Source of the DNA: Berghia stephanieae
Taxonomy: Eukaryota; Mollusca; Gastropoda; Nudibranchia; Aeolidiidae
Assembly: GCA_034508935.3 (NCBI GenBank)
Contig: CM067448.1
Span: 67,155,918 to 67,219,917 of the forward strand
Direction of reading: 5' to 3'
DNA length: 64,000 bases
Part shown: one piece after another, positions 46,266 through 60,333 of the stretch
How the letters are laid out: the number at the start of each line of letters is the position of its first letter
How positions within the stretch are numbered: the stretch's first letter is position 1
Notes under the pieces: model-generated
Seen by the model: the letters and a program-made list of their open reading frames with translations, nothing else
Told to the model about the DNA's origin: nothing
Databases searched by the model: none
Position numbers and translations under genes: made by a program

Positions 46266-48821
46266 TTGTTGAGGGCACCAGATAGGAAGGGGGAGGTCAA
46301 ATTTTTAACGTATTAGGTCGCGCACATTTCCGCTACGTAACGAAGAAACTGTTTTAGACAACGATTCCCTCGGACAGAGCTCGGACACTTTAATGCTAAA
46401 GTATTTTTATACCAAATAGGAGGGGGGGGGGGAGGAGTTAAATGCTTTAACGTATTTGGTCGCGCGCATACGCTACGTAACGAAGGAACTGTTTTAAAAA
46501 GCAATTCCTGGGGACAGAGCTCGGACACTTTAATGCTAAAGTATTTTTATACTCGTGGTATGCCGGATTTGATTTCCGGCAATATAGTTCTTGAACGTGG
46601 TTTTGTCGGTTTGAATGGTGGCAGTTTCGTAGGGGGGTAGCCGTATACATTTGTAGGACACATTTCCGCAACTGAGAGGATAATTTTGAAAATAAAGTCC
46701 TCGGACAAAGTAGCTAGACCCGATTCGTCGGTCCCAATGGGATTTTATACAACGAGAGGACACATCGTTGAGCACACCAGATAGGAAGGAGGAGGTCAAA
46801 TCTTTAAGGTATTTGGTCGCGCGCATTTCCATTACGTAACGAAGAAACTGTTTTAGACAACGATTCCCTCGGACAGAGGTCGGACACTTAACTGGAAAAC
46901 AGATTTTATACTCGTGCATGCTCGATTTGATTTCCGGCAGTATAGTTCTTGAACGTGGTTTTGTCGGTTCGAATGGTGGCAGTGTCGTAGCGGGATAGCA
47001 TTATACATTTGTAGGACGCAATTCGGCTACCAGTCCCGATACGTCGGTCCCAATGGGATTTTATACAACGAGGGCACCGGACCATCGTTAAGGGCGCCAA
47101 ATAGGAGTGTGGGGGGGGGGGGGGTGAGGTCATTTCTTCAACGTTCCTGGTCGCGCGCATTTCCGCTACGTAACGAAGGAACTGTTTTAAAAAGCATTTC
47201 CTGGGGACAGAGTTCGGACACTTTAGAGCACAACAGTTTTTTATGCTCGTGGCATGCTCGATTTGATTTCCTGCAGTATAGTCCTTGAACGTGGTTATGT
47301 CTGTTCGAATGGTGGCAGTGTCGTAGGGGGATAGCAGTATACATTTCAGGACGCATTACCGCTACGGAGAGGATAATTTTTTAAATAAAGTCCTCGGACA
47401 ATGTCGTCAGACCCGATCCGTCCGTCCAATGGGTTTTAATACACCGAGGGTACCCATCGTTGAGGCACCAAATAGGAGGGGGGAGGTCAATTCTTTAACC
47501 AATTTGGTCGCGCGCATTTAGGCTACGTAACGATTGAACTGTTTTATAAAGCGATTCCTGATGACAAAGCTCGGACACTTTAGTGCTAAACAGTCTTAAT
47601 GCTCGTGGCATGCTCGATTTGATTTCCGGCAGTAATGTTCTTGATCGTGGTTTTGTTGGTTCGAATGGTGGCAGTGTCGTAATGTAGGACGCACTTCCGC
47701 TACGGAAAGGATCATTTTAAAAATAAAGTCCTTGGACAAAGTCGCCAGACCCGATCCGTCGGTCCCAATGGGATTTTAACACGAGGGGACCCATCGTTGA
47801 GGGCACTAAATGGGAAGGGGGAGGTCAAATCTTTAACGTATTTGGTCGCGCGCATTTCCGTTACGTAACGAAGAAACTTTTTAGACAACGATTCCCTCGG
47901 ACAGAGCTCGGACACTTAACTGGAAAACAGATTTTATACTCGTGCATGCTCGATTTGATTTCCGGCAATATAGTTCTTGAACGTGGTTTTGTCTGTTCGA
48001 ATGGTGGCAGTGTCGTAGGGGGATAGCAGCATACATTTTTAGGACGCATTTCCGCTATATCGGACAAAGATGCCAGACCCGATCCGTCGGTCCAAATGGG
48101 ATTTTATACAACGAGGAGACCCATCGTTGAGGGCACCAACTAGGAGGGGGGAGGTCAATTCTTTAACGTATTCGGTCGCGGGCATTTCCGCTACGTAACG
48201 AAGGAACTGTAAAAAACAACGATTCCCTCGGACAAACCTCGGACACTTCAGTGCACATCAGTTTTTATCCTCGTGGCATGCTCAATTTAAATTTACGGCA
48301 GTATAGTTCTTGAACGTGATTTTGTCGGTTTGAATGGATGGCAGAATCATAGGGAGATAGCAGTATACATTTGTAGGATGCATTTCCGCTATGGAGAGGA
48401 AAATTTTCAAAATAAAGTCCTCGGACAAAGTCGCCAGACCCTATCCGTCGGTCCCAATGGGATTTTATACAATGTGGGGACCCATCGTTGAGGCCACCAA
48501 ATAGGAGGGGGGAGGTAAATGCTTTAACGTATTTGGTCGCGCGCATACGCTACGTAACGAAGGAACTGTTTTAAAAAGCAATTCCTGGGGACAGAGCTCG
48601 GACACTTTAATGCTGAAGTATTTTTATACTCGTGGTATGCCGGATTTGATTTCCGGCAGTATAGTTCTTGAACGTGGTTTTGTCGGTTTGAATGGTGGCA
48701 GTTTCGTAGGGGGGTAGCCGTATAAATTTGTAGGACGCATTTCCGCTACGGAGAGGATAATTTTTTATATTAAGTCCTCGGACAATGTCGTCAGACCCGA
48801 TCCGTCCGTCCCAATGGGTTT

Positions 48822-51800
48822 TAATACACCGAGGGTACCCATCGTTGAGGCACCAAATAGGAGGGGGGAGGTCAATTCTTTATCCAATTTTGTCGCGTGC
48901 ATTGAGGCTACGTAACGATTGAACTGTTTAATAAAGCGATTCCTGATGACAAAGCTCGGACACTTTAGTGCTAAACAGTCATTATGCTCGTGGCATGCTC
49001 GATTTGATTTCCGGCAGTAATGTTCTTGATCGTGGTTTTGTTGGTTCGAATGGTGGCAGTGTCGTAATGTACGACGCACTTCCGCTACGGAGAGGATCAT
49101 TTTAAAAATAAAGACCTCGGACAACGTCGCCAGACCCGATCCGTCGGTCCCAATGGGATTTTATACAACGAGGGGACCCATCGTTGAGGGCACCAAATAG
49201 GAAAGGGGAGGTCTAATCTTTACCGTATTTGGTCGCGCGCATTTCCGTTACGTAACGAAGAAACTTTTTAGACAATGATTCCCTCGGACAGAGCTTGGAC
49301 ACTTAACTGGAAAACAGATTTTATACTCGTGGCATGCTCGATTTGATTTCCGGCAGTATAGTTCTTGAACGTGGTTTTGTCTGTTCGAATGGTGGCAGTG
49401 TCGTAGGGGGATAGCAGTATACCTTTTTAGGACGCATTTCCGCTACGGAGAGGATAATTTTTTAATTAAAGTCCACGGACAATGTCGTCAGACCCGATCC
49501 GACCGTCCCACTGGGTTTTAATACAACGAGGGTACCCATCCTTGAGGCACTAAATAGGAGGGGGGATGTCAATTCTTTAACCATTTTGGTCGCGCGCATT
49601 TACGCTACGTAACGATGAAACTGTTTTATAAAGCGATTCCTGTGACAAAGCTTGGACACTTTATTGCTAAACAGTTTTCATGCTCCTGGCATGCTCGATT
49701 TGATTTCCGGCAGTAATGTTCTTGAACGTGGTTTTGTTGGTTCGAATGGTGGCAGTGTCGTAATGTAGGACGCACTTCCGCTACGGAAAAGATCATTTTA
49801 AAAATAAAGTCCTCGGAAAAAGTCGCCAGACCCGATCCGTCGGTCCCAATGGGATTTTATACAACGAGGGGACCCATCGTTGAGGGCACCAAATAGGATG
49901 GGGGGGGGGGGCGGGGGGAGGTCAATTCTTTAACGTATTTGGTCGCGCGCATTTACGCTACGTAACGAAGAAACTGTTTTAAATAGCGATTCATGGGGAC
50001 AGAGCTAGGACACTTTAGTGGTAATCAGTTTTTATAATCGTGGCATGCCCGATTTGATTTCTGCAGTATTGTTCTTGACCGTGGTTTTGTCGTTTCGAAC
50101 GGTGGCAGTGTCGCAGGGGGATAGCAGTATACATTTGTAGGACGCATTTCCGCTATATCGGACAAAGATGCCAGACCGATTCGTCGGTCCCAATGGGATT
50201 TTATACAATGAGAGGACACATCGTTGAGGGCACCAAATAGGAGGGGGGGGGGGGGGGGGAGGTGAATGCTTTAACGTATTTGGTCGCGCGCATACGCTAC
50301 GTAACGAAGGATTTGTTTTAAAAAGAAATTCCTGGGGACAGAGCTCGGACACTTTAATGCTAAAGTATTTTTATACTCGTGGTATGCCGGATTTGATTTC
50401 CGGCAGTATAGTTCTTAAACGTGGGTTTGTCGGTTTGAATGGTGGCAGTTTCGTAGGGGGGTAGCCGTATAAATTTGTAGGACGCATTTCCGCAAGGGAG
50501 AGGATAATTTTGAAAATAAAGTCCTCGGACAAAGTAGCCAGACCCGATTCGTCGGTCCCAATGGGATTTTTCTACAACGAGAGGACACATCGTTGAGGGC
50601 ACCAGATAGGAAGGGGGAGGTCAAATCTTTAACGTATTTGGTCGTGCGCATTTCCATTACGTAACGAAGAAAACTGTTTTAGACAACGATTCCCTCGGAC
50701 ACTTAACTGGAAAACAGATTTTATACTCGTGCATCCTCGATTTGATTTCCGGCAGTATAGTTTTTGAACGTGGTTTTGTCTGTTCGAATGGTGGCAGTGT
50801 CGTAGGGGGATAGCAGTATACATTTTTAGGACGCATTTCCGCTACGGAGAGGATAATTTTTTAAGTAAAGTCCACGGACAATGTCGTCAGACCCGATCCG
50901 TCGGTCCCAATGGGATTTTATACAACGAGGGGACCCATCGTTGAGGGCACCAAATAGGATGGGAGGGGGGGGGGGGGGTCAATTCTTTAACGTATTTGGT
51001 CGCGCGCATTTACGCTACGTAACGAAGGAACTGTTTTAAATAGCGATTCATGGGGACAGAGCTCGGACACTTAAGTGGTAATCAGTTTTTATAATCGTGG
51101 CATGCCGGATTTGATTTCTGCAGTATTGTTCTTGACCGTGGTTTTGTCGTTTCGTATGGTGGCAGTGTCGCAGGGGGATAGCAGTATACATTTGTAGGAC
51201 GCATTTCCGCTATATCGGACAAAGATGCCGGGCCCCGATTTGTCGGTCCCAATGGGATTTTATACAATGAGAGGACACATCGTTGAGGGCACCAGATAGT
51301 AAGGGGGAGGTCAAATTTTTAACGTATTAGATCGCGCACATGTCCGCTACGTAACGAAGAAACTGTTTTAGACAACGATTCCCTTGGACAGAGCTCGGAC
51401 ACTTAACTGGAAAACAGATTTTATACTCGTGCATGCTCGATTTGATTTCCGGCAGTATAGTTCTTGAACGTGGTTTTGTCGGTTCGAATGGTGGCAGTGT
51501 CGTAGGGGGATAGCATTATACATTTGGAGGACGCAATTCGGCTACGGGGAGGATAATTCTAAAAATAATGTCCTCGGACAAAGTAGCCAGACCCGATCAG
51601 TCGGTCCCAATGGGATTTTATACAACGAGGGGACCCTTCGTTGAGCGAGCCATATGGAGTGGGGGGGGGGGGGGAGGGTGTGAATTCTTTAACGTATTTG
51701 GTCGCGCACATTTCCGCTTCGTAACGAAGGAACTGTTTTAAAAGGCAATTCCTGGGGACAGAGCTCGGACACTTTAGAGCACAACAGTTTTTATGCTCGT

Positions 51801-52509
51801 GGCATGCTCGATTTGATTTCCCGCAGTATAGTTCTTGAACGTGGTTTTGTTGGTTCGAATGGTGGCAGTGTCGTAGTGTAGGACGCACTTCCGCTACGGA
51901 GAGGATCATTTTAAAAATAAAGTCCGTCGGTCCCAATGGGATTTTATACAACGAAAACAAGCAAATGAAGCCGCAAATTACACCGAACTATAAGTCTTAC
52001 AAGCTGCATGTGCAAGCTGGTAGAAAGAATTATCAACTCCAGACTGATGTGGTATCTTGAAAACTATAATGTGCTTATAAATGAACAAGCTGGTTTCAGA
52101 AGACACTTGAGTACTGAAAATCAAGTAACCTACATATCCAAGAAATAGAAGACTCGATTCAGGATGTAAAGAAAAAAATTGTGGTATGGGTGGATTTTGA
52201 AAAAGCATCCGACAAAGTGTGGAAAAAAGGTCTGGTATATAAACTACAAAAATCAAAAGTATCCCATAACATGCTCAACTGGATACAAAACTACCTAAAA
52301 ACAAGAAAGGCAAGAGTAACAACACAAGGTCACAAAAGTAGAGAAGCAAAACTAAAACATGGAGTCCACAAGGTGGAGTACTATCACCTACACTATTTCT
52401 TCTCTATGTAAATGATATAAGAGAAACACTATGTCGAGGAGTGAAAATGTCGATATACGCAGATGACCTAGCTCTGATTAGCTCTGACAAAACTTAATCA
52501 AGGCACAAC
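48822..52509. repeat. Segmental duplication, copy A
   Basis: It matches 60334-64000 at roughly 98-99% by eye, including the satellite monomers in the same order and the LINE insertion junction. The copies are about 11.5 kb apart. Confidence 0.85.
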
Positions 52510-54163
52510 ACAGGATGCAAATCACACTGGATAATATCAAAGAATGGACTGACAACTGGGCGATGAAAATAAATGCAGTGAAGACAAAGTTCACAATATT
52601 TAGCCTCTTCCCAAAAGATGAAAAAGCAAAGCTGCATATTGAAGACCATGAATTGGAAAAAGACGACGCACCAAAATACCTAGGAGTCCATTTTGACCCA
52701 AGACTAACATGGAAAAATCAAATCAGCAACAGTCAGAAAGTTGGGGTTAAAGCGAACACAACTCTTGAAAAAACTAGCTGGAACAACTTGGGGAGCTAGC
52801 TCCGATATACTGAAACAAACTTACACAGGATATGTGAGACCAGCGCTAGAATACGGGATATCTGCATGGGGAAACTGCTCCAAAACTCAAATGGAAAAAC
52901 TGGACAAAGTGCAAAACAGCAACATGAGGATAATAAGTGGAGGAATGAAATCGACACCGATACATGCAATGGAAACCATAACAGGACTTACATCTCTATC
53001 AGAAAGGAGGGAATCAAAAATTTTGAAACAATACACAGACGTGAAAACAATGACAGATCAGCCTCTTCACGCTGGAGCGCAACAAAAGAAAACTAGGCGG
53101 CTGAAAAGATCACACTTTATTGAAAGAGCCCAGCAAATTGAAAAAGATCACGAACTTGACGAAGTAATGACCCAAAAATGCAAAGCAAATATCAGAGTAC
53201 CAATTTGGAAAAGGCAAAATCACTTGAAAATCAAGACTTCCGTTGGTGACATTTCAACAAAACAAAAACACGGCGAAGAAATCAAGAAGTCTGTACAGAA
53301 GTGCATAGATCAAAACTACCCTGAAAAAAAAATGGACAAGAATCTATACAGATGGTTCATGCAATAAAGAACAGACGCGCGGGGGCTTGGGAGTGCACAT
53401 CGAGCACACAAATGGTCAACAAAAGGAGATCAGTAAAAACCGACTGGTACTCGCACTTCAATCTACAAGTCAGAGGCAGATGCAATCCATGAAGCTGTTA
53501 AGCAAATCCTCTCAGAAAATGAAAAGCCAAGACACATAGTGATTTTAACAGATGCTAAGAAAATTCTGGAGGATATAATGATGTCCTTTGCGGATGATAT
53601 AGACGCCTTGGTGGAAGACCTCATGAAGCTAAGCAAGTTTACCAACATTGTACTGCAGTGGATTCCAGGACACTGTGGGATACTTGGAAATCAGATCACT
53701 GACCAACTGGCAAAGGCAGGCAGTCGCATGCAGCAACCCTCCCCAACGTACTCAACAGGAGAAATTAACAAAATGGCCAAATTTATCCAGTCTCAGAGAT
53801 GGAGAGAGAAGCACCCAGAATACAACATGAATGACCCAATCAAGGTGCTCGACAGAAAGGAACAGGTCATCATCTTCAGACTGAGAACTGGACACAACCA
53901 GTTAAAGGAACATATGTGGAGGATGTCAAGAGCAGGTGCCTCTGGACAATGTGACTGCGGACTTGAAAATGAAAATGGACATCATGTCCTAATGGAATGT
54001 CCAAGGTACAGCCAGTTGAGAAGGAACTTCTGGCCTGACCCAACCCCATACACAAAGAAGTTGTACGGCAGTGAGGACGACCTCAGGACCACTGTGGGCT
54101 TCATTCACCAGACCGGACTGACCATGTGACGTGATGGGAACGAAGAAGAAGAAGAAGAAGAAG
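51954..54163 (+). mobile_element. 5'-truncated LINE with reverse transcriptase and RNase H
   Basis: It is inserted in a satellite monomer with an 8-bp target duplication ATACAACG (51946-51953 and 54164-54171) and ends in (GAA)n. It starts inside the reverse transcriptase: INEQAGFRRHLSTENQVTYI, VVWVDFEKASDKVWKKGL and MSIYADDLALISS (catalytic YADD). It continues with a thumb/connection region, an RNase H domain (SEADAIHEA, IVILTDAKK, LQWIPGHCGILGN) and a C-terminal Cys/His motif (CDCGLENENGHHVLMEC). LINEs with RNase H belong to the I/R1-related group; I would place this near I or Nimb but cannot prove it. The RT frame has changes near 52139, 52365 and 52495, and further frame changes precede RNase H, so the copy is dead. 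Confidence 0.85.
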
Positions 54164-57100
54164 ATACAACGTGGGGACCCATTGTTGAGGGCACCAAATA
54201 GGAGGGGGGGGGGGGGGGGAGGTAAATGCTTTAACGTATTTTGTCGCGCGAATACGCTACGTAACGAAGGAACTGTTTTAAAAGCGATTCCTCGGTACAG
54301 AGCTCGGAAACTTTAATGCTTAAGTAAATTATACTCGTGGTATGCCGGATTTGATTTCCGGTAGTATAGTTCTTGAACGTTGTTTTGTCGGTTTGAATGG
54401 TGGCAGTTTCGTAGGGCGGTAGCAGTATATATTTGTAGGACGCATTTCCGCTACGGAGAGGATATTTTTGAAAATAAAGTCCTCGGACAAAGTAGCCAGA
54501 CGCGATTCGTCGGTCCCAATGGGATTTTATACAACGAAATGACACATCGTTCAGGGCACCAGATAGGAAGGGGGAATCTTTAACGTATTTGGTCGCGCGC
54601 ATTTCCGTTACGTAACTAAGACACTGTTTTAGACAACGATTCCCTCGGACAGAGCTCGGACGCGTAACTGGAAAACAGATTTTATACTCGTGTATGCTCG
54701 ATTTGATTTCCGGCAGTATTGTTCTTGAACGTGGTTTTGTCGCTTCTAATGGCGGCAGTGTCGTAGGGGGATAGCATTATACATTTGTAAGACGTAATTC
54801 AGCTACGGGGAGGATAATTCTAAAAATAAAGTCCTCGGACAAAGTAGCCAGACCCAATCAGTCGGTCCCAATGGGATTTTATACAACGAGGGGACCATCG
54901 TTGAGGGCGCCATATAGGAGTGGGGGGGGGGGGAGAGGAGGTGAATGCTTTAACGTATTTGGTCGCGCACATTTCCGCTTCGTAACGAAGATACTGTTTT
55001 AAAAAACGATTGCCTCGCACAGAGCTCGGACACTTTAGTGCTAAACAGTTTTTATACTCGTGGCATGCCGGATTTAATTTCGGCAGTATTGTTCTTGAAC
55101 GTGGTTTCGAATGGTGGCAGTGTCGGATAGCAGTATACATTTGTAGGACGCATTTCCACTATAGATAGGATGATTTCAAAAATAAAGTCCTTGGACAAAG
55201 TCGCCAGACCCGATCCGTCGGTGCCAATGGGATTTTATACAAGGAGGGGACCCATCGTTAAGGGCGCCAAATAGGAGTGGGGGGGGGGGGGGTGAGGTCA
55301 TTTCTTTAACGTCTTTCTTCGCGCGCATTTCCGCTACGTAACGAAGGAATTGTTCCTTTGGACAGAGCTCGGACAAAGATGCCAGACCTGATTCGTCGGT
55401 CCCAGTGCGATTTTATACAACGAGAGGACACCCTGTTGAGTGCACAGATAGGAAGGAGGAGGTCAAATCTTTAACGTATTTGGTCGCGCGCATTTACGCA
55501 ACGTAACGAAGGAACTGTTATAAACAACGATTCCCTCGGACAAAGCTCGCACACTTCAGTGCAAAACAGATTTTATACTCGTGGCATGCTCGATTTGATT
55601 TCAGGCAGTAATGTTCTTGAACGTGGTTTTGTTGGTTTGAATGGTGGCAGTGTTCGGATAGCAGTATACATTTGTAGGACGCATTTCCACTATAGATAGG
55701 ATAATTTCAAAATAAAGTCCTTGGACAAAGTCGCCAGACCCGATCCGTCGGTGCCAATGGGATTTTATACATCGAGGGGACCCATCGTTAAGGGCGCCAA
55801 ATAGGAGTGGGGTGGGGGGGGGTGGGGGTGGAGGGGTGAGGTCATTTCTTTAACGTCTTTCTTCGCGCGCATTTCCGCTACGTAACGAAGGAATTGTTTT
55901 AAAAAGCAATTCCTGTGGACAGAGCTCGGAAACTTTAGTGCTAAACAGTTTGTATACTCGTGGCATGCCGGATTTGATTTCCGGCAGTATAGTTCTTGAA
56001 CGTGGTTTTGTCGCTTTGAATGGTGGCACTTTCGTAGGGGGATAGCAGTGTACATTTGTAGGACGCATTTCTGTTACGGAGAGGATAATTTTAAAAATAA
56101 TGTCCTCGGACAAAGATGCCAGACCTGATTCATCGGTCCCAGTGCGATTTTATACAACGAGAGGACACCTCGTTGAGTGCACCAGATAGGAAGGTGGAGG
56201 TCAAATCTTTAACGTATTTGGTCGCACGCATTTACGCAACGTAACGAAGGAAACTGTTATAAACAACGATTCCCTCGGACAATGCTCGCACACTTCAGTG
56301 CAAAACAGATTTTATACTCGTGGCATGCTCGATTTGATTTCAGGCAGTAATGTTCTTGAACGTGGTTTTGTTGGTTTGAATGGTGGCAGTGTCGTAATGT
56401 AGGACGCATTTCCGCTACGGAGAGGATCATTTAAAAAAAAAAGTCCTCGGACAAAGTCGCCAGACCCGATCCCTCGGTCCTATTGGATTTTATACGAGGA
56501 GACCCATCGTTGAGGGCACCAATAGGAGGGTGGAAGTCAATTCTTTAACGTATTAGGTCGCGGGCATTTCCACTACGTAAAGAAGGAACTGTTATAAACA
56601 AGGATTCCCTCGTACAAAGCTCGGACTCATCAGTGCAAAACAGTTTTCATCCTCGTGGCATGCTCGATTTCATTTCCGCCGGTATAGTTCTTGAACGTGA
56701 TTTTGTCGGTTTGAATGGATGGCAGTGTCGTAGCGAGATAGCAGTATACATTTGCAGGAAGCATTTCCGCTATAGATAGGATAATTTCAAAAATAAAGTC
56801 CTTGGACAAAGTCGCCAGACCTGATCCGTCTGTCCCAATGGGATTTTATACAACGAGGAGACCCATCGTTGAGGGCACCAAATAGGAGGGGGGAGGTCAA
56901 TTCTTTAACGTATTAGGTTGCGGGCATTTCCGCTACGTAACGAAGGAACTGTTATAAACAACGATTCCCTCGGACAAACCTCGGAAACTTCAGTGCACAT
57001 CATTATTTATCCTCGTGGCATGCTCGATTTAAATTTCCGGCAGTATTGTTCTTGAACGTGATTTTGTCTGTTCGAATGGTGGCAGTGTAGTCGGGAGATT

Positions 57101-59254
57101 GCAGTATATATTTGTAGGACGCATTTCCGCCAACGAGGGGACCCATCGTTGAGGGCACCAATTAGGAGGGGAGGGGTGGGGGGGTGGGAGGTCAATTCTT
57201 TAACGTATTTGGTCGCGCGCAGTTACGCTACATAACGAAGAAACTGTTTTAAAAAGCGATTCCTGGGGACAGAGCTCGGACACTTTAGTAGTATTAATCG
57301 TGGCATGCCGGATTTGATTTCTGCAGTATTGTTCTTGAACGTGGTTTTGTCGTCTCGAATGATGGCAGTGTCGTAGGGGGATAGCAGTATACATTTGTAG
57401 GACGCATTTCCGCTATATCGGACAAAGATGCCAGACCCGATTCGTCGGTCCCAATGGGATTTTATACAAACAGAGGACACATCGTTGAGGGCACCAGATA
57501 GGAAGGGGGAGGTCAAATTTTTAACGTATTAGGTGGCGCACATTTCCGCTACGTAAGGAGAGAAACTGTTTTAGACAACGATTCCCTCGGACAGAGCTCG
57601 GACGCGTAACTGGAAAACAGATTTTATACTCGTGCATGCTCGATTTGATTTCCGGCAGAATAGTTCTTGAACGTGGATTTGTCGCTTCTAATGGTGGCAG
57701 TGTCGTAGGGGGATAGCATTATACATTTGTATGACGCAATTCGGCTAAGGGGAGGATAATTCTAAAAATAAAGTCCTCGGACAAAGTAGCCAGACCATAT
57801 CAGTCGGTCCCAATGGGATTTTATACAACGAGGGGACCCATCGTTGAGGGAGCCATATAGGAGTGGGGGGGGGGGAGGAGGTGAATTCTTTCACGTATTA
57901 GGTCGCGCACATATCCGCTTCGTAACGAAGATACTGTTTTTTAAAATGATTGCCTCGCACAGAGCTCGGTCAATTTAGTGCTAAACAGTTTTTCTACTCG
58001 TGGCATGCCGGATTTGATTTCGGCAGTACAGTTCTTGAACGTGGTTTTGTCGTTTCGAATGGTGGCAGTGTCGTAGGGGGATAGCAGTATACATTTGTTG
58101 GACGCATTTCCGCTATAGATGGGATAATTTCAAAAATAAAGTCCTTGGACAAAGTCGCCAGACCCGATCCGTCGGTCCCAATGGGATTTTATTCAACGAG
58201 GGGTCCCATCGTAAAGGGCGCCAAATAGGGGTGGGGAGGTCAATTCTTTAACGTATTAGGTCGCGGGCATTTCCGCTACGTAACGAAGGAACTGTTATAA
58301 ACAACGATTCCCTCGGACAAACCTCGGACACTTCAGTGCACATCAGTTTTTATCCTCGTGGCATGCTTGATTTCATTTCCGGCAGTATAGTTCTTGAACG
58401 TGGTTTTGTCGGTCTGAATAGTGGCACTTTCGTAGGGGAATAGCAGTATACATTTGTAGGACGCATTTCCGCTACCGAGAGGATAATTTTGAAAATAAAG
58501 TCCTCGGACAAAGTAGCCAGACCTGATTCGTCGGTCCCAATGGGATTTAATACAACGAGAGGACACATCGTTGAGGGCACCAGATAGGAAGGGGGAGGTC
58601 AAATCTTTAACGTATTTGGTCACGCGCATTTCCGTTACGTAACGAACAAACTGTTTTAGACAACGATTCCCTCGGACAGAGCTGGGACACTTAACAGGAA
58701 AAGATTTTATACTCGTGCATGCTCGATTTCATTTCCGGCAGTATAGTTCTTTAACGTCGTTTTGTCGTTTCGAATGGTACATTTGTAGGACGCATTTCCG
58801 CTATAGATAGGATAATTTCAAAAATAAAGTCATTGGACAAAGAGCCAGACCCGATCCGTCGGTCCCAATGGGATTTCATACAACGAGGGGACCCATCGTT
58901 AAGGGCGCCAAATAGGAGTAGGGGTGGGGGTGGGGTGTGAGGTCATTTCTTTAACGTCTTTGGTCGCGCGCATTTCCGCTACGTAACGAAGGAACTGTTT
59001 TAAAAGCAATTCCTGGGGACAGAGCTTGGACATTTTAGAGCACAACAGTTTTTATGCTCGTGGCATGCTCGATTTTATTTCCGGCAGTATAGTTCTTTAA
59101 CGTGGTTTTGTCTGTTCGAATGGTGGCAGTGTCGTAGGGGGATAGCAGTATACATTTTTAGGACGCTTTCCGCTACGGAGAGGATAATTTTTTAAATAAA
59201 TTCGTCGGACAATGTCGTCAGACCCGATCCGTCCGTCCCAATGGGTTTTATTAC

Positions 59255-59807
59255 GGAGTTATAGTTAGACACCGAAGCTCGCCTAACGAACGACTTGCCC
59301 AACACGTGACCATTTTTTTTCTCGCGTCCTCTCGTCTAATCTCGTCACTCCCGAATAGAAAGAGGAGGCGGAGCTCATATGATATAACGCAATGAAAGTT
59401 CTGTCCGATGACGGGTGGGGGGATATCACCTCTCCAAAACTTACCTTATTATATGAGATCTTGAGATTCTTATCCAATCATCGATTGCTCGTTTGACAGT
59501 TCGCTTGTGAACAGTTAGGAGACCATCTCTTGATTTATGGGCAGGCGGCTTTGCGTAAAGGCGGTGAGTGTTGTATACATCAAAGAGTACCGCTGACCGA
59601 TGGGTAAATAGTGGTTGTGTAACCAAAAGCCCTGCCGTCTCGACTGCAAGGTCTTGTATGTAATAGTTGCGTCACCATCTCAAGGCTCAGGAATTAATTA
59701 GTGAGCTGATTCAAACAATGTGGGTTTCAAATTTATCATATACGTAATCATTTGGAAGCTACAGAGAAAGGTGTTTTTGTGTAATCCCTTTCACACACAC
59801 ACACGCG

Positions 59808-59838
<31 letters not shown>

Positions 59839-60333
59839 AAACTATACAAACAATACACAAACAATACACATCCCTGGTCATCTATTGCCTATATTATTAA
59901 TGTTAATATATACATCCCATGCTGATTGTCACTACCCGCCCCCCCCCCCCAACCATTTCCACCATCCAAGTACCAGCGGCCTTTTCTCTTTGATTTCGTA
60001 TCATGGTCTACCCGAAGCCCAACACCTCGATCGTTTGTGGGTCAACCCACCACCCCCTCCCCCCACCTTCCCCCGTAATCAATTTATAATTTTCTCTCTG
60101 TATAGAGCGCCACATGCACAATTATATACTATTGAATGACACTGACCTTGCCCCTCCCCTAACACAAGCCAACAGCAACCCAAGCTATCCTCTATCACGT
60201 GACCTTAGATCCGATGCTGCATACCGCTTGAGAGTCTTCACTATCCAGATCTCGTTCATGGTCACGTGAGAAGGCTATATCCGTTCGGGTTCGGCGTTCG
60301 GGTTCGGCGTTCGACCGATTTCGTTTAAAAGCC
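59255..60333. other. Non-satellite island in the array
   Basis: This sequence is unlike the satellite and splits a monomer between GGGTTTTA and ATACACCGAGGG. It has a (CA)n/(CG)n tract, poly-C runs, and two GTTCGGGTTCGGC units near its right end. A minus-strand frame at about 59626-59441 is not simple sequence but has no recognised domain. No inverted ends are visible. It lies exactly at the left edge of segmental copy B. Confidence 0.6.
59793..59839. repeat. (CA)n/(CG)n microsatellite
   Basis: CA repeats with a central CG alternation (59805-59816), a sequence type prone to Z-DNA. Confidence 0.9.

Noticed and set aside
59441-59626. Possible small exon on the minus strand (THRSAVLFDVYNTHRLYAKP)
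   Set aside because: No recognised domain, no convincing splice borders and only a non-ATG start nearby. Kept only as a remark on the island.
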